From positions 1-35,126 of the forward strand of contig CANRNF010000027.1 of the NCBI GenBank assembly GCA_947631865.1: a stretch of DNA of 35,126 nt, in the 5' to 3' direction. Shown here in pieces: positions 1-7,996 of the stretch; the first letter of the stretch is position 1, and every line of letters starts with the position of its first letter. The notes beneath the pieces were generated by a model. It did not search any database, had not been told where the DNA came from, and saw only the letters and a list, made by a program, of their open reading frames with translations. Both the position numbers and the translations under genes were made by a program. The DNA comes from an uncultured Oscillospiraceae bacterium. GTDB lineage: Bacteria > Bacillota > Clostridia > Oscillospirales > Oscillospiraceae.

Positions 1-1277
1 TTCAGCTTGTACTCCAGAGTGTAGTCGTCCAGAGCCTTCACGCCGACCTCGCTGAAGTCGGTGATGGCGCCGGTGCCGTACTCCTCAAGGTTCACGATGG
101 TGCCGTACAGCAGGTCGGCCAGGCCGGCCTTGCTGTCGCAGCTGTGCTGCAGAGCGGCAACCCAGTCGTCGGCCTTCACTTCGCCGACCTCGGTGCCCTG
201 GCTGGTGACCCACTTCACGCCCTTGCGGATGTGGAAGGTGTAGGTCAGGCCGTCCTCGGACACTTCATAGCTCTCGGCCAGGGCGGGGCCCTGGACGTTC
301 TCGTTGTTGTATATCAGCAGGCCGTCCCAGGTGGGAGACAGGACCTCGCCGCTGGTGGCCTGGGCGGAAGCCAGGGTATCCCAAGTGGTGGGAGTGGCGG
401 TATAGGTGAAGGTGATCTCGTCGGCGATGGTCAGGTCCTTCTCAGCGGCCCAGTCGATCAGGGCCTGATAGGACTCGCCGGTGCCGACCTTTTCCTTCCA
501 GAGAGCGGTGGCCTCGGCGCGCTCATCGGGGGTCAGGGGCCGCTCGTTCACGACCAGGAGGTTCTTGTAGCCGCGATAGGTCTCGTCGTAGCCCCACTCA
601 ATGGTGGGAATGGACCTGGGGATGACGCGGGAGATCCCCTGGGCGGTGGTGTTGTTCTGCATGGGAACGCCCAGGCCGGACTCCAGGAGCTTGGCCTCGG
701 CGATGGCCATCTTGCCCATACGGGTGCTGGGATCGACCTCGGCCTTGGCTTCCTCATAGGCGGTCTCAAAGTCGCCCAGGACCTGGTCATAGACCTCATA
801 GGAGAGGTCCTCATAACCGGCCGCGTCAAAGTTGTCCAGCGTGTAGACGTCAGCCGCCAGCGCGTTCAGGTCCTCGCCGCCCTCGGCGTCGGCCACGACG
901 GCGGCGTCAGCAGGCTCCTCAGTCTCGGGCTCCTCGGCGTCGGTGTCGGTGTCGGCCTCAGCGGCGTCCTCGGCGTCGGTGTCGGTGTCAGCCTCGGCGG
1001 AAGCCTCAGCGGCGTCGTCAGCGGGCTCCTCGGCAGTCTCAGGCTCCTCGGCGGTCTCAGGCTCTTCAGCGGCCTCGGGCTCTTCAGCGGCCTCAGGCTC
1101 TTCAGCGGCCTCGGGCTCCTCAGCGGCCTCGGGCTCTTCAGCAGCTTCGGGCTCCTCAGCAGCCTCGACGGGCGCCTCGGTGGGCTCGGCCTCTTCCTTC
1201 TTGCTGCCGCCGCAAGCGGTCAGCGAGAGGACCATGACCAGCGCCAGGAGAAGCGCAAGCAGTCTCTTTGCGTTCAT
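1..1277 (-). CDS. ABC transporter solute-binding lipoprotein, family 5 (peptide type), 3' end cut by window edge
   Basis: The visible 425 residues start with a lipoprotein signal peptide (KR, hydrophobic core, lipobox LTAC with Cys22), so the protein should be anchored outside the membrane and deliver substrate, probably peptides, to an ABC importer. Residues about 25-135 are a low-complexity acidic linker made of AEEPEA-like hexapeptides and two DTDTDAE-type blocks. The segment around residues 290-400 (PALAESYEVSEDGLTYTFHIRKG and following) is the classic start of a family 5 solute-binding domain. The segment before it, about 150-270 (GVPMQ..., SRVIPRS..., WGYDETYRGYKNLLV), resembles the end of such a domain, so the order may be tandem or permuted. 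The ATG at 1277 is set by the signal peptide. Transporter permease genes would lie beyond the left edge. Family is confident; substrate is inference. Confidence 0.85.
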   Translation of the reverse strand, partial: MNAKRLLALLLALVMVLSLTACGGSKKEEAEPTEAPVEAAEEPEAAEEPEAAEEPEAAEEPEAAEEPEAAEEPETAEEPETAEEPADDAAEASAEADTDTDAEDAAEADTDTDAEEPETEEPADAAVVADAEGGEDLNALAADVYTLDNFDAAGYEDLSYEVYDQVLGDFETAYEEAKAEVDPSTRMGKMAIAEAKLLESGLGVPMQNNTTAQGISRVIPRSIPTIEWGYDETYRGYKNLLVVNERPLTPDERAEATALWKEKVGTGESYQALIDWAAEKDLTIADEITFTYTATPTTWDTLASAQATSGEVLSPTWDGLLIYNNENVQGPALAESYEVSEDGLTYTFHIRKGVKWVTSQGTEVGEVKADDWVAALQHSCDSKAGLADLLYGTIVNLEEYGTGAITDFSEVGVKALDDYTLEYKL

Positions 1278-1356
1278 TTGTTGTTGACCTCCTTCGTCAT
1301 ACAATACACATCTATGAACCGGGGCGCGCCCGCCCCCTTGTTCCGGGAAGGTTTAT

Positions 1357-1398
1357 CGTTTGCATCAAAGATGCAAACGGAGAGGGGACTAGTCCCCT
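1357..1398. promoter_or_regulatory. Two adjacent perfect palindromes in the leader of the solute-binding protein gene
   Basis: CGTTTGCATC and GATGCAAACG (1357-1379) form a 10-bp inverted repeat with an AAA loop. Four bases on, AGGGGACTAGTCCCCT (1383-1398) is a perfect 16-bp palindrome. Both lie between the predicted promoter and the start codon, in an untranslated leader of about 180 bases. They could be operator sites or RNA hairpins that control elongation. No riboswitch class is recognised, and the rest of 1278-1595 holds no gene that I can see. Confidence 0.5.
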
Positions 1399-1466
1399 GT
1401 TTGTCCACGTATGGTAGACACTTTTCCGCTGCACACGGAATTTACATCATGGCGATAGTATCATAC

Positions 1467-1495
1467 ATTTTATTACGATAAATCATCTCTGTCAA
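1467..1495 (-). promoter_or_regulatory. Sigma-A type promoter for the solute-binding protein gene
   Basis: On the minus strand TTGACA (1495-1490) is followed by a 17-base spacer and TAAAAT (1472-1467). The -35 box is perfect and the -10 box has five of six consensus bases, in an AT-rich patch of a GC-rich genome. Predicted transcription starts near 1460. Confidence 0.7.
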
Positions 1496-1497
1496 GC

Positions 1498-1541
1498 TTT
1501 TGGCGGCTTTTTGGACGCTTCCGTCGTTTTCGCCAAAGGAG
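1498..1541 (-). terminator. Possible weak terminator after the M3 peptidase gene
   Basis: Downstream of the peptidase stop, CTTTGGCG and CGCCAAA can pair around a 25-base loop that holds a small GACG/CGTC stem. There is no good U tract, so this is a weak call. Confidence 0.25.
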
Positions 1542-1595
1542 CGTGTCCGCGTCTCGCGAACTATGAGCATCCTGTCCAAAATGTGCATAGCCCAT

Positions 1596-3302
1596 CTACC
1601 GGATATCCCCCAGGTCGTAGGCCTCCAGCCAGGATCTGGCCCGCTCGCAGACCTGCCGCAGGCAGCTCTCCTCAAAGGGACTGTCCAGACCGGCGTTTTT
1701 CAGCAGCTCCGTGAAGGTACGGCTGCCGCCCTGGCGGGTGTAGGCCATGTATTTTTTCCAGGCCTCCTCCCTGCTCTCCTGGCCCAGGGCCCAGAACTGC
1801 AGGGACACCGTCTGTGCCAGGCAGTAGTCGATGTAATAGAAGGGACTTCCGTAGATGTGCAGCTGCCGCTGCCAGGCCTCTCCGTCGGCGAAGAAGGGGA
1901 TATCCCCGTCCAGGCGCATCCAGGGCATGTACACGCCCTGGAGCTTTTTCCAAGTCTCATGCCGCTGGGCCGGGGTCATCTCGGGATGAGCGTATACCTC
2001 GTGCTGGAAGTGGTCCACCAATGTCCCGTAGGGGATGAAGGTCAGGGCACCGGCCAGGTGGCTGTAGCGGAACTTCTTCGCCTCCGGGCCGAAGAAATCC
2101 TCCGCCCAGGGCCAGGCCATGAACTCCATGCTCATGGAGTGGACCTCGCATGCCTCCATGCTGGGCCAGGCGTAGTCGGCGGGGATACGGTCCCGGTTCA
2201 GCCAGTTGGCGAAGGCGTGGCCCGCCTCGTGGGTCACCACCTCCACGTCGTGCTGGGTACCGTTGAAGTTGGCGAAGATGAAAGGCACGCCGTAGTCGGC
2301 CACGGACGTGCAGTACCCGCCGGCGGCCTTGCCGGGCTTGCTGAGCACGTCCAGAAGCTCCCGGTCCAGCATCATGCGAAAGAACTGGCTGGTCTCCGGG
2401 CTCAGTTCGTCGTAGAACTTCCGGCCTGCCGCCAGGATGTCGTCGGGGCTGCCCTGGGGCTTGGGGTTGCCGGAGCGGAACTGGAGCGCCGCGTCCGCGT
2501 AGCTCAAGGGATATCGGACCCCCAGCCGCTCTGCCTGGGCCCGGTAGATGCTGTCCGCCACGGGCACCAGGTACTTCACCACCGCGGCGCGGAATCTCTC
2601 CACGTCCTCTTTCCCGTAGCAGTTGCGGCCCATGCGGTAGTAACCCAGGGTGGTGTAGCCCTCGTAGCCCAGCTTTTTGCCCATGGCGTCCCGCAGGTGG
2701 ACCAGCTCGTCGTAGATGCGGTCCAGCTCCGGCTGGTTGTCCTTGTACCACTGCCCCACCGCCTTCCAGGCGGCGAGACGGCGGCCGTCGTCCGGGTCGT
2801 TCTGGAAGGGGCTCATCTGGCTCACGGTGTACGTCCCGCCCTCAAAGGAGATCTGGGCCGAGGCGATGAGCTTGTCGTAAGCCTGGGTCAGGTCGTTCTC
2901 CTTCTGCAGCTCAGGGATGATAGCCGGGGAGAAGGCCTTGCGGGCGATCTCCGCGTCCAGGAAATACGGCCCGCCGAATTCCGCCTGGAAGTCCGGCCGG
3001 AAGGGGCTGTCCACCATGGCGTCCAGCCAGTTCTGCATATACTCCCGTACCTCCGGCCAGGCGCCGTTCCAGAAGGTCTCCTCGGCGTCGTAGAATTCAT
3101 CTTTCGTGTCGATGCTGTGGCGCACGCTCACCAGGGTCCCCAGGGTGTCGGCGTGCTTTTCCAGCCGCTCCCAATCCGCAAACACGGCCCGCGCCGCCGC
3201 GTAGTCCGGCGCGGTCTTCAGCCGCTCCGTCAGGGCGGCCATCTCCTTTTTCAGCGCCTCCACGTCCGGGCGCTCATAGGGCATTTGGGAAAACTTCAAC
3301 AT
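1596..3302 (-). CDS. M3 family oligoendopeptidase
   Basis: This is a 568-residue cytoplasmic zinc metallopeptidase of family M3, which trims short peptides. The zinc motif HEAGH lies at about residues 358-362 and is followed some 30 residues later by the Glu-rich segment EACEVHSMSMEF, which supplies the third ligand. Length matches the PepF/M3B group (about 560-600). No signal peptide is seen. Two ATG codons are adjacent at 3305 and 3302; AGGAGG lies 4 bases from the first and 7 from the second, so I chose the second. It has its own promoter at 3345-3373. It is transcribed toward the peptide-binding protein gene and may help use imported peptides, but that link is only positional. Exact substrate range is unknown. 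Confidence 0.9.
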   Translation of the reverse strand: MLKFSQMPYERPDVEALKKEMAALTERLKTAPDYAAARAVFADWERLEKHADTLGTLVSVRHSIDTKDEFYDAEETFWNGAWPEVREYMQNWLDAMVDSPFRPDFQAEFGGPYFLDAEIARKAFSPAIIPELQKENDLTQAYDKLIASAQISFEGGTYTVSQMSPFQNDPDDGRRLAAWKAVGQWYKDNQPELDRIYDELVHLRDAMGKKLGYEGYTTLGYYRMGRNCYGKEDVERFRAAVVKYLVPVADSIYRAQAERLGVRYPLSYADAALQFRSGNPKPQGSPDDILAAGRKFYDELSPETSQFFRMMLDRELLDVLSKPGKAAGGYCTSVADYGVPFIFANFNGTQHDVEVVTHEAGHAFANWLNRDRIPADYAWPSMEACEVHSMSMEFMAWPWAEDFFGPEAKKFRYSHLAGALTFIPYGTLVDHFQHEVYAHPEMTPAQRHETWKKLQGVYMPWMRLDGDIPFFADGEAWQRQLHIYGSPFYYIDYCLAQTVSLQFWALGQESREEAWKKYMAYTRQGGSRTFTELLKNAGLDSPFEESCLRQVCERARSWLEAYDLGDIR

Positions 3303-3344
3303 CATATATCCTCCTTTGCCGCGGCAAGTATATTCAGCCTGAAA

Positions 3345-3373
3345 ATTCTACCATACCACCCCCGCCGATGCAA
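3345..3373 (-). promoter_or_regulatory. Promoter of the M3 peptidase gene
   Basis: Minus-strand TTGCAT (3373-3368), a 17-base spacer and TAGAAT (3350-3345), with a TGG extension just before the -10 box. Predicted start near 3338 leaves a leader of about 36 bases containing AGGAGG. Confidence 0.65.
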
Positions 3374-3403
3374 GCCGAGGGCGATTGTCTTTCCGCATGA
3401 AAC

Positions 3404-3645
3404 GTGGTATAGTAGCAACAATGCTGCTATTATACCCAAAATACCGGTCGTGCTCCCGGCTGACGCCGGAACCGCGCGACATGGTACAATAGCAACAAAG
3501 TTGCTATTATACCCAAAATACCAGTCGTGCTCCCTGCTGACGCCGGAACCGCGCGACATGGTACAATAGCAACAAAGTTGCTATTATACCCAAAATACCA
3601 GTCGTGCTCCCTGCTGACGCCGGAACCGCGCGACATGGTACAATG
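3404..3645. repeat. Three tandem 77-bp repeats plus an 11-base partial fourth copy
   Basis: Units are 3404-3480 (diverged), 3481-3557 and 3558-3634 (nearly identical), then the first 11 bases of a fourth at 3635-3645. Each unit holds a hairpin, AATAGCAAC-AAA-GTTGCTATT, flanked by GGTA and TACC. Each also begins with TGGTACAAT (TGGTATAGT in the first), an extended -10 box reading right, and carries TATAAT on the minus strand at 3434-3429, 3511-3506 and 3588-3583. The 77-base period is not a multiple of three, so reading frames through the array are probably not coding. The array fills the space between two divergent genes. Confidence 0.9.
3636..3644 (+). promoter_or_regulatory. Extended -10 promoter of recG, leaderless
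   Basis: TGG followed by TACAAT (3639-3644) is an extended -10 element. No clear -35 box is seen; the closest is CTGACG 19 bases upstream. Its last base is only 6 bases from the recG ATG at 3651, so transcription should start at or within a base or two of the start codon. Confidence 0.55.
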
Positions 3646-3650
3646 GACTT

Positions 3651-5708
3651 ATGAGTGATCTGGAAAGAGACATCCGAACACTGCGGGGCGTTGGGGATAC
3701 CCGGGCCAAGGCCCTGGAGAAGCTGGGCCTTCGGACCCTGGGGGACCTTTTGGGCTATTTCCCCCGGGCCTATGAGGACCGGCGGATATTCTATGCCATC
3801 GCGGACGCGCCCTACGACCGGCCCGTGTGCGTGAAGGCCATGGTGGCCGGCACGCCCCAGGCCGTCCGGGCCCGCCGGGGCATGGAGCTTTTGAAGCTCC
3901 GGGCCGTAGATGAGTCCGGCCAGCTGGACGTCACCTTTTTCAATCAGAATTACCTGAAAGACCAGTTCCGCCCAGGCGAGGAGTACATTTTCTACGGCCG
4001 GGTGTCGGAGATCGGCCGCTACCGGACCATGACCAGTCCCGCCTTTGAGCGGGCGGACCGCCAGGGCACGGTGACGGGCCGCATCCTGCCCATCTACCGG
4101 CTGAAGGCCGGGGTGACCCAGAAGTTCCTCATGGGCCTCATCACCCAGGCGTTGGATCTGTGCGGCGACCAGGTCCCGGACGCCCTGCCCCCCGCGCTCA
4201 CCGAGCGGCTGCACCTGGCCCGGGCGCCTTACGCCTACGCCAACATCCACTTCCCCCGGGACGACCAGGCCCTGGAGCAGGCACGGCGGCGGCTGGTGTT
4301 CGAGGAGCTGTTCGTCCTGGCGGCGGCTCTGGGCACCATGCGCCGGGAGAGGTCCGCCGAGCCTGGCCGGAAGCTCACGGTCTATCCCATGGAGGGACTC
4401 TGGTCCGCCCTGCCCTTCCGTCCCACCGGCGCCCAGGTCCGGGCGGTGAACGAGGCATTGGGGGACATGGCCTCCGGCGTTCCCATGAGCAGGCTTTTAC
4501 AGGGCGACGTGGGCAGCGGCAAGACCCTGGTGGCCGCGGCGCTCATCTGGCAGGCCGCCAAAAACGGCCAGCAGGCCGCTTTCATGGCTCCCACGGAGAT
4601 ACTGGCCGCCCAGCACTTCAAGACCCTCTCGGAGCTCTTGGAACCCATGGGCGTGCACATCGTGAAGCTGACCGGCTCCATGAAGGCGTCGGAAAAGCGG
4701 AACGTGAACGAGCTCCTGCAGCTTGGCATGGCCCAGGCGGCCGTGGGCACCCACGCGCTTCTCAGCGCGGGCGTCGCCTTCCGTGACCTGGGCCTCGTGA
4801 TCACCGATGAGCAGCACCGTTTCGGCGTGGAGCAGCGCAGCGCTCTGGCCGGCAAGGGGGCCCGCCCCCACGTGCTGGTCATGTCCGCCACCCCCATCCC
4901 CCGGACCCTGGCCCTCATCATCTATGGGGACCTGGACATCTCCGTGCTGGACGAGCTTCCCCCCGGCCGGCAGAAGGTGGACACCTTTGCCGTGGGTGAG
5001 GATATGCGAGCGCGGATATGGCGGTTCGTGCGCCGGCTGGTGGGCGAGGGCCGGCAGGTATTCCTCGTCTGCCCCATGGTGGAGGAGAACGAGGAGCTGC
5101 CTCCCAACGTGAAGAGCGCCGAGACCTGGGCCAAAACGCTGCAGCAGGACATATTCCCCGACCTGCGGGTGGCCTGTGTCCACGGCAAGATGAAGGGCCG
5201 GGACAAGGACGCGGTCATGGCGGCCTTTGCCGCGGGCGAGTATGACATCCTGGTGTCCACCACGGTGATCGAGGTGGGCGTGGACGTGCCCAACGCGGCG
5301 CTGATGATCGTGGAGAACGCGGACCGGTTCGGTCTGAGCCAGCTCCACCAGCTCCGGGGCCGGGTGGGCCGGGGCAGCCACAAGAGCTACTGCGTGCTCT
5401 TTTCCGACTCCGACAGCCCCGACGCCAAGGCACGCCTGGCCATTATGACAAAGACCAGCGACGGCTTCAAGATATCCGAGGAGGACCTGCGCCTGCGCGG
5501 TCCCGGCGATTTCTTCGGCTCCCGGCAGCACGGCCTGCCCGAGATGCACGTGGCGGACCTGTCCGGCGACATGCGGGTGCTGAAAGAGGCCCAGAGCGAG
5601 GCCAACGCCCTTCTCGCCGCCGACCCGGACCTGTTCCTCCCAGAACACCGTCCCCTCCGGGACCGCATCGACAAGCTCTTCGAGATCCACGGCGACACGT
5701 TCAACTGA
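3651..5708 (+). CDS. recG: ATP-dependent DNA helicase RecG
   Basis: RecG remodels stalled replication forks and branched recombination intermediates. The 685-residue product has the family's usual length. The N-terminal wedge/OB-fold region (roughly residues 1-160) is followed by the helicase core with Walker A GDVGSGKT, the RecG-type motif II DEQH, motif III SATPIPRT, and the C-terminal motifs STTVIEVGVDVPNA and QLRGRVGRG. It is the only large complete plus-strand gene in a mostly minus-strand window. There is no Shine-Dalgarno sequence before the ATG, and the -10 box sits directly in front of it, so the message is probably leaderless. The 77-bp repeat array ends at its promoter. It ends at a strong terminator shared with the convergent ispH-S1 gene. 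Confidence 0.97.
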   Translation: MSDLERDIRTLRGVGDTRAKALEKLGLRTLGDLLGYFPRAYEDRRIFYAIADAPYDRPVCVKAMVAGTPQAVRARRGMELLKLRAVDESGQLDVTFFNQNYLKDQFRPGEEYIFYGRVSEIGRYRTMTSPAFERADRQGTVTGRILPIYRLKAGVTQKFLMGLITQALDLCGDQVPDALPPALTERLHLARAPYAYANIHFPRDDQALEQARRRLVFEELFVLAAALGTMRRERSAEPGRKLTVYPMEGLWSALPFRPTGAQVRAVNEALGDMASGVPMSRLLQGDVGSGKTLVAAALIWQAAKNGQQAAFMAPTEILAAQHFKTLSELLEPMGVHIVKLTGSMKASEKRNVNELLQLGMAQAAVGTHALLSAGVAFRDLGLVITDEQHRFGVEQRSALAGKGARPHVLVMSATPIPRTLALIIYGDLDISVLDELPPGRQKVDTFAVGEDMRARIWRFVRRLVGEGRQVFLVCPMVEENEELPPNVKSAETWAKTLQQDIFPDLRVACVHGKMKGRDKDAVMAAFAAGEYDILVSTTVIEVGVDVPNAALMIVENADRFGLSQLHQLRGRVGRGSHKSYCVLFSDSDSPDAKARLAIMTKTSDGFKISEEDLRLRGPGDFFGSRQHGLPEMHVADLSGDMRVLKEAQSEANALLAADPDLFLPEHRPLRDRIDKLFEIHGDTFN

Positions 5709-5709
5709 C

Positions 5710-5746
5710 AAAAAAGGCCCGCTGCCTGAGGCAGCGGGCCTTTTTT
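5710..5746. terminator. Bidirectional rho-independent terminator between recG and ispH-S1
   Basis: Six A, then GGCCCGCTGCC, loop TGA, GGCAGCGGGCC, then a T run: a perfect 17-bp stem with A and T tracts on opposite sides. It starts just after the recG stop and lies 13 bases beyond the stop of the convergent gene, so it can serve both. Confidence 0.95.
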
Positions 5747-5758
5747 TGTAGATGTTGT

Positions 5759-7996
5759 TTATTCCTCGACCGGGGTCTCGTCCTCTTCGGGAGCGACGCC
5801 GGTGGCCTCGCCGGTGGCGGAGATCTCATAGACCAGCGCGTCGGCCTCGGGCTCGGGCTTGCGCTCAGGCTTGGGCTCACGGGGAGCGCGGGCGCGGGCG
5901 GGTTCCGGCTCGATCAGGGCGCGGATGGAGAGGCTGATCTTCTGCTTCTCCTCGTCGATGGCCGTGATCTTGGCCTCCACTTCCTGGCCAACGGACAGGA
6001 CTTCTTCCGGCTTGCCGATGCGGCGGTTGGCGATCTGAGAGATGTGGATCAGGCCGTCCACACCGGGCACGACCTCGGCGAAAGCGCCGAAGGGCATGAG
6101 CTTGACCACCTTCACGGTAGCCACGTCGCCCACCTTGTAGGCGCTGATGAACTTGGCCCAGGGGTTGTCCTCCGCCTTACGGTAGCCCAGGGAGATCTTT
6201 TTCTTCTCGGGGTCAAAGTTGATGACGTGCACGTCCACTTCCTGACCCACGCTCAGCACGTCCTCAGGCTTGCGGATGCGCTCCCAGCTGATCTCGGATA
6301 CATGGACCATGCCGTCCACGCCGCCGATGTCCACGAAGGCGCCATAGCTGGTCATGCTCTTGACCACGCCGTGGTAGACCTTGCCGTTGGCGATCTCGGC
6401 CCACAGCTTCTCGGCCTTCTCCTTGCGCTCCCGGGCGGAGACGCTGCGGATGGAGCCCACCACGCGCTTGCGGGCGCGGTTGACCTCGGTGACGCGGAAG
6501 CGGACCGTCTGGCCCACCAGGTTGGTCATGGGCTCTTCCCGGCCCAGACCGGTCTGGGAGGCGGGGATGAAGATGCGGATGCCCTTGAGGTTGATGACCA
6601 CGCCGCCCTTGTTCTCCTCGGTGACCTTGCCCTCCAGGACAGTGCCCTCCTCGCAGGCGGCCTCGATATCGCCCCAGCCCTTGGCCACGTCAAGGCGGCG
6701 CTTGGACAGCTGGACCGTGCCTTCTACGTCGTTCACACGCACAACGGAAGCCTGGATCTCGTCGCCGACCTTCACCAGATCGTTGATGTCCACGCCGGGG
6801 GCATCGTCCGTGAACTCGGATACGGATATGTATCCGGAGTGCTTGGTGGGCAGGTCGACGGTGATCTCGGTGGAGCCGACAGCGGCCACGACACCGGTCA
6901 CGGTATCGCCGTTATGGATGGTGCGGATGGAGTCCTCCAGCAGCTGGTCGAAGCTCTTCTCGCCGTTCTCGGCAGCGGGGGCTTCCTCCGCGGCGGGCGC
7001 CTCTTCGGCAGCAGGAGCTTCCTCCACAACGGGAGCTTCCTCGACCACGGGGGCCTCTTCCACAGGGGCGGCCTCGGCCACGGGGGCTTCCTCCACAGGT
7101 GCCTCGACCACGGGGGCCTCTTCGGCGACAGTTTCTTCTTTCTTGATCTCAGGCTCGTTCATTTTGTTTACTACCTCCTTAATTATCCACGAGGGCGTAG
7201 AGGCGCCGGCGGTGACCGCGACAGTCTCATGACCTTGCAAGGCCGTCCTATCCAGCTCGTCCGCATTTTCCACGAACAGTACCGCGGGACAGCACTCGGC
7301 GCATATCTCCGCCAAATGGATGGAGTTGGCGCTGTGCCTGCCCCCCACTACCACCACGGCGTCGCACGCCGCGGCGAGCTTTCGGGCCTCGTTTTGCCTA
7401 ATACTCGTAGCATTGCATATTGTATCAAATACTTGCGCGTTTGTATACAGTTTTTTTATCGAATTAATACTTTGTTCACTAATTTCCCAATTGGAAGTTG
7501 TCTGGAAAACCACCGTCAGCGACGGGTTTTCCGCCCCTTCGACAGTCTCGGACCAGGCGGCTAGTTCCTCCATATCCCGGACCACCACGGCGTCCTCGCA
7601 CCAGCCGCATATGCCCTTCACCTCCGGATGGCTCGGCTCGCCGAACACCACCACCTGCCGGCCCTCTTCGCCGGCCTTGGCCACGATCTTGTGGATGCGC
7701 TCGACCCGGGGGCAGGTGGCGTCCAGGATACGGCATCCCTTCGCCTCCAGGGCGCGGTACACCGCCTGTGCCTCCCCGTGGGCCCGGATGAGCACCGCTG
7801 CCCCGTCGGGGATGTCCTCCGGCCGCGCCGCAGTGCGAAGGCCCAGGGCCTCCAGCTTCTTCACCACGTCCCGGTTGTGGGTCAGCTCCCCCAGGCACCA
7901 GTTCTCCCCGCCCTGAGCCGCCAGCTTTTCCGCCATCTCCACGGCCCGGGCCACACCGAAGCAGAACCCGGCGTTCTCCGCTACTACGACCCTCAC
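5759..7996 (-). CDS. ispH: 4-hydroxy-3-methylbut-2-enyl diphosphate reductase fused to ribosomal protein S1
   Basis: Residues 1 to about 280 are IspH/LytB, the iron-sulfur enzyme that makes IPP and DMAPP in the last step of the non-mevalonate pathway; the cluster cysteines are Cys12 (GFCFG), Cys95 (ATCPRV) and Cys194 (TICNATS). A linker of about 60 residues rich in EEAPVVEAP follows. From about residue 355 come four S1 RNA-binding domains; the third and fourth have the textbook GAFVDIGGVDGMVHVSEIS pattern. The tail is rich in Arg, Pro and Glu. The same fusion is known in several Clostridia. The start is GTG, overlapping the cmk stop by 4 bases, so the two are translationally coupled. The S1 half probably acts in translation initiation or RNA binding; why the halves are joined is unknown. 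Confidence 0.95.
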   Translation of the reverse strand: MRVVVAENAGFCFGVARAVEMAEKLAAQGGENWCLGELTHNRDVVKKLEALGLRTAARPEDIPDGAAVLIRAHGEAQAVYRALEAKGCRILDATCPRVERIHKIVAKAGEEGRQVVVFGEPSHPEVKGICGWCEDAVVVRDMEELAAWSETVEGAENPSLTVVFQTTSNWEISEQSINSIKKLYTNAQVFDTICNATSIRQNEARKLAAACDAVVVVGGRHSANSIHLAEICAECCPAVLFVENADELDRTALQGHETVAVTAGASTPSWIIKEVVNKMNEPEIKKEETVAEEAPVVEAPVEEAPVAEAAPVEEAPVVEEAPVVEEAPAAEEAPAAEEAPAAENGEKSFDQLLEDSIRTIHNGDTVTGVVAAVGSTEITVDLPTKHSGYISVSEFTDDAPGVDINDLVKVGDEIQASVVRVNDVEGTVQLSKRRLDVAKGWGDIEAACEEGTVLEGKVTEENKGGVVINLKGIRIFIPASQTGLGREEPMTNLVGQTVRFRVTEVNRARKRVVGSIRSVSARERKEKAEKLWAEIANGKVYHGVVKSMTSYGAFVDIGGVDGMVHVSEISWERIRKPEDVLSVGQEVDVHVINFDPEKKKISLGYRKAEDNPWAKFISAYKVGDVATVKVVKLMPFGAFAEVVPGVDGLIHISQIANRRIGKPEEVLSVGQEVEAKITAIDEEKQKISLSIRALIEPEPARARAPREPKPERKPEPEADALVYEISATGEATGVAPEEDETPVEE

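Noticed and set aside
1278-1460. Riboswitch or T-box in the transporter leader
   Set aside because: The palindromes are simple and no T-box motif or known riboswitch core is visible.
144-1481. Long plus-strand open frame over the solute-binding protein gene
   Set aside because: It is the antisense of the repetitive acidic linker; its protein is Gly/Leu-rich low complexity, whereas the minus strand gives a signal peptide and a known domain.
3302-3636. Minus-strand frames made of repeated SREHDWYFGYN-type segments
   Set aside because: They arise from the 77-bp repeats, whose period is not a multiple of three, and they cross promoter elements; there is no ribosome site.
3404-3645. CRISPR array
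   Set aside because: The units are contiguous 77-bp copies with no unique spacers and no cas genes nearby.
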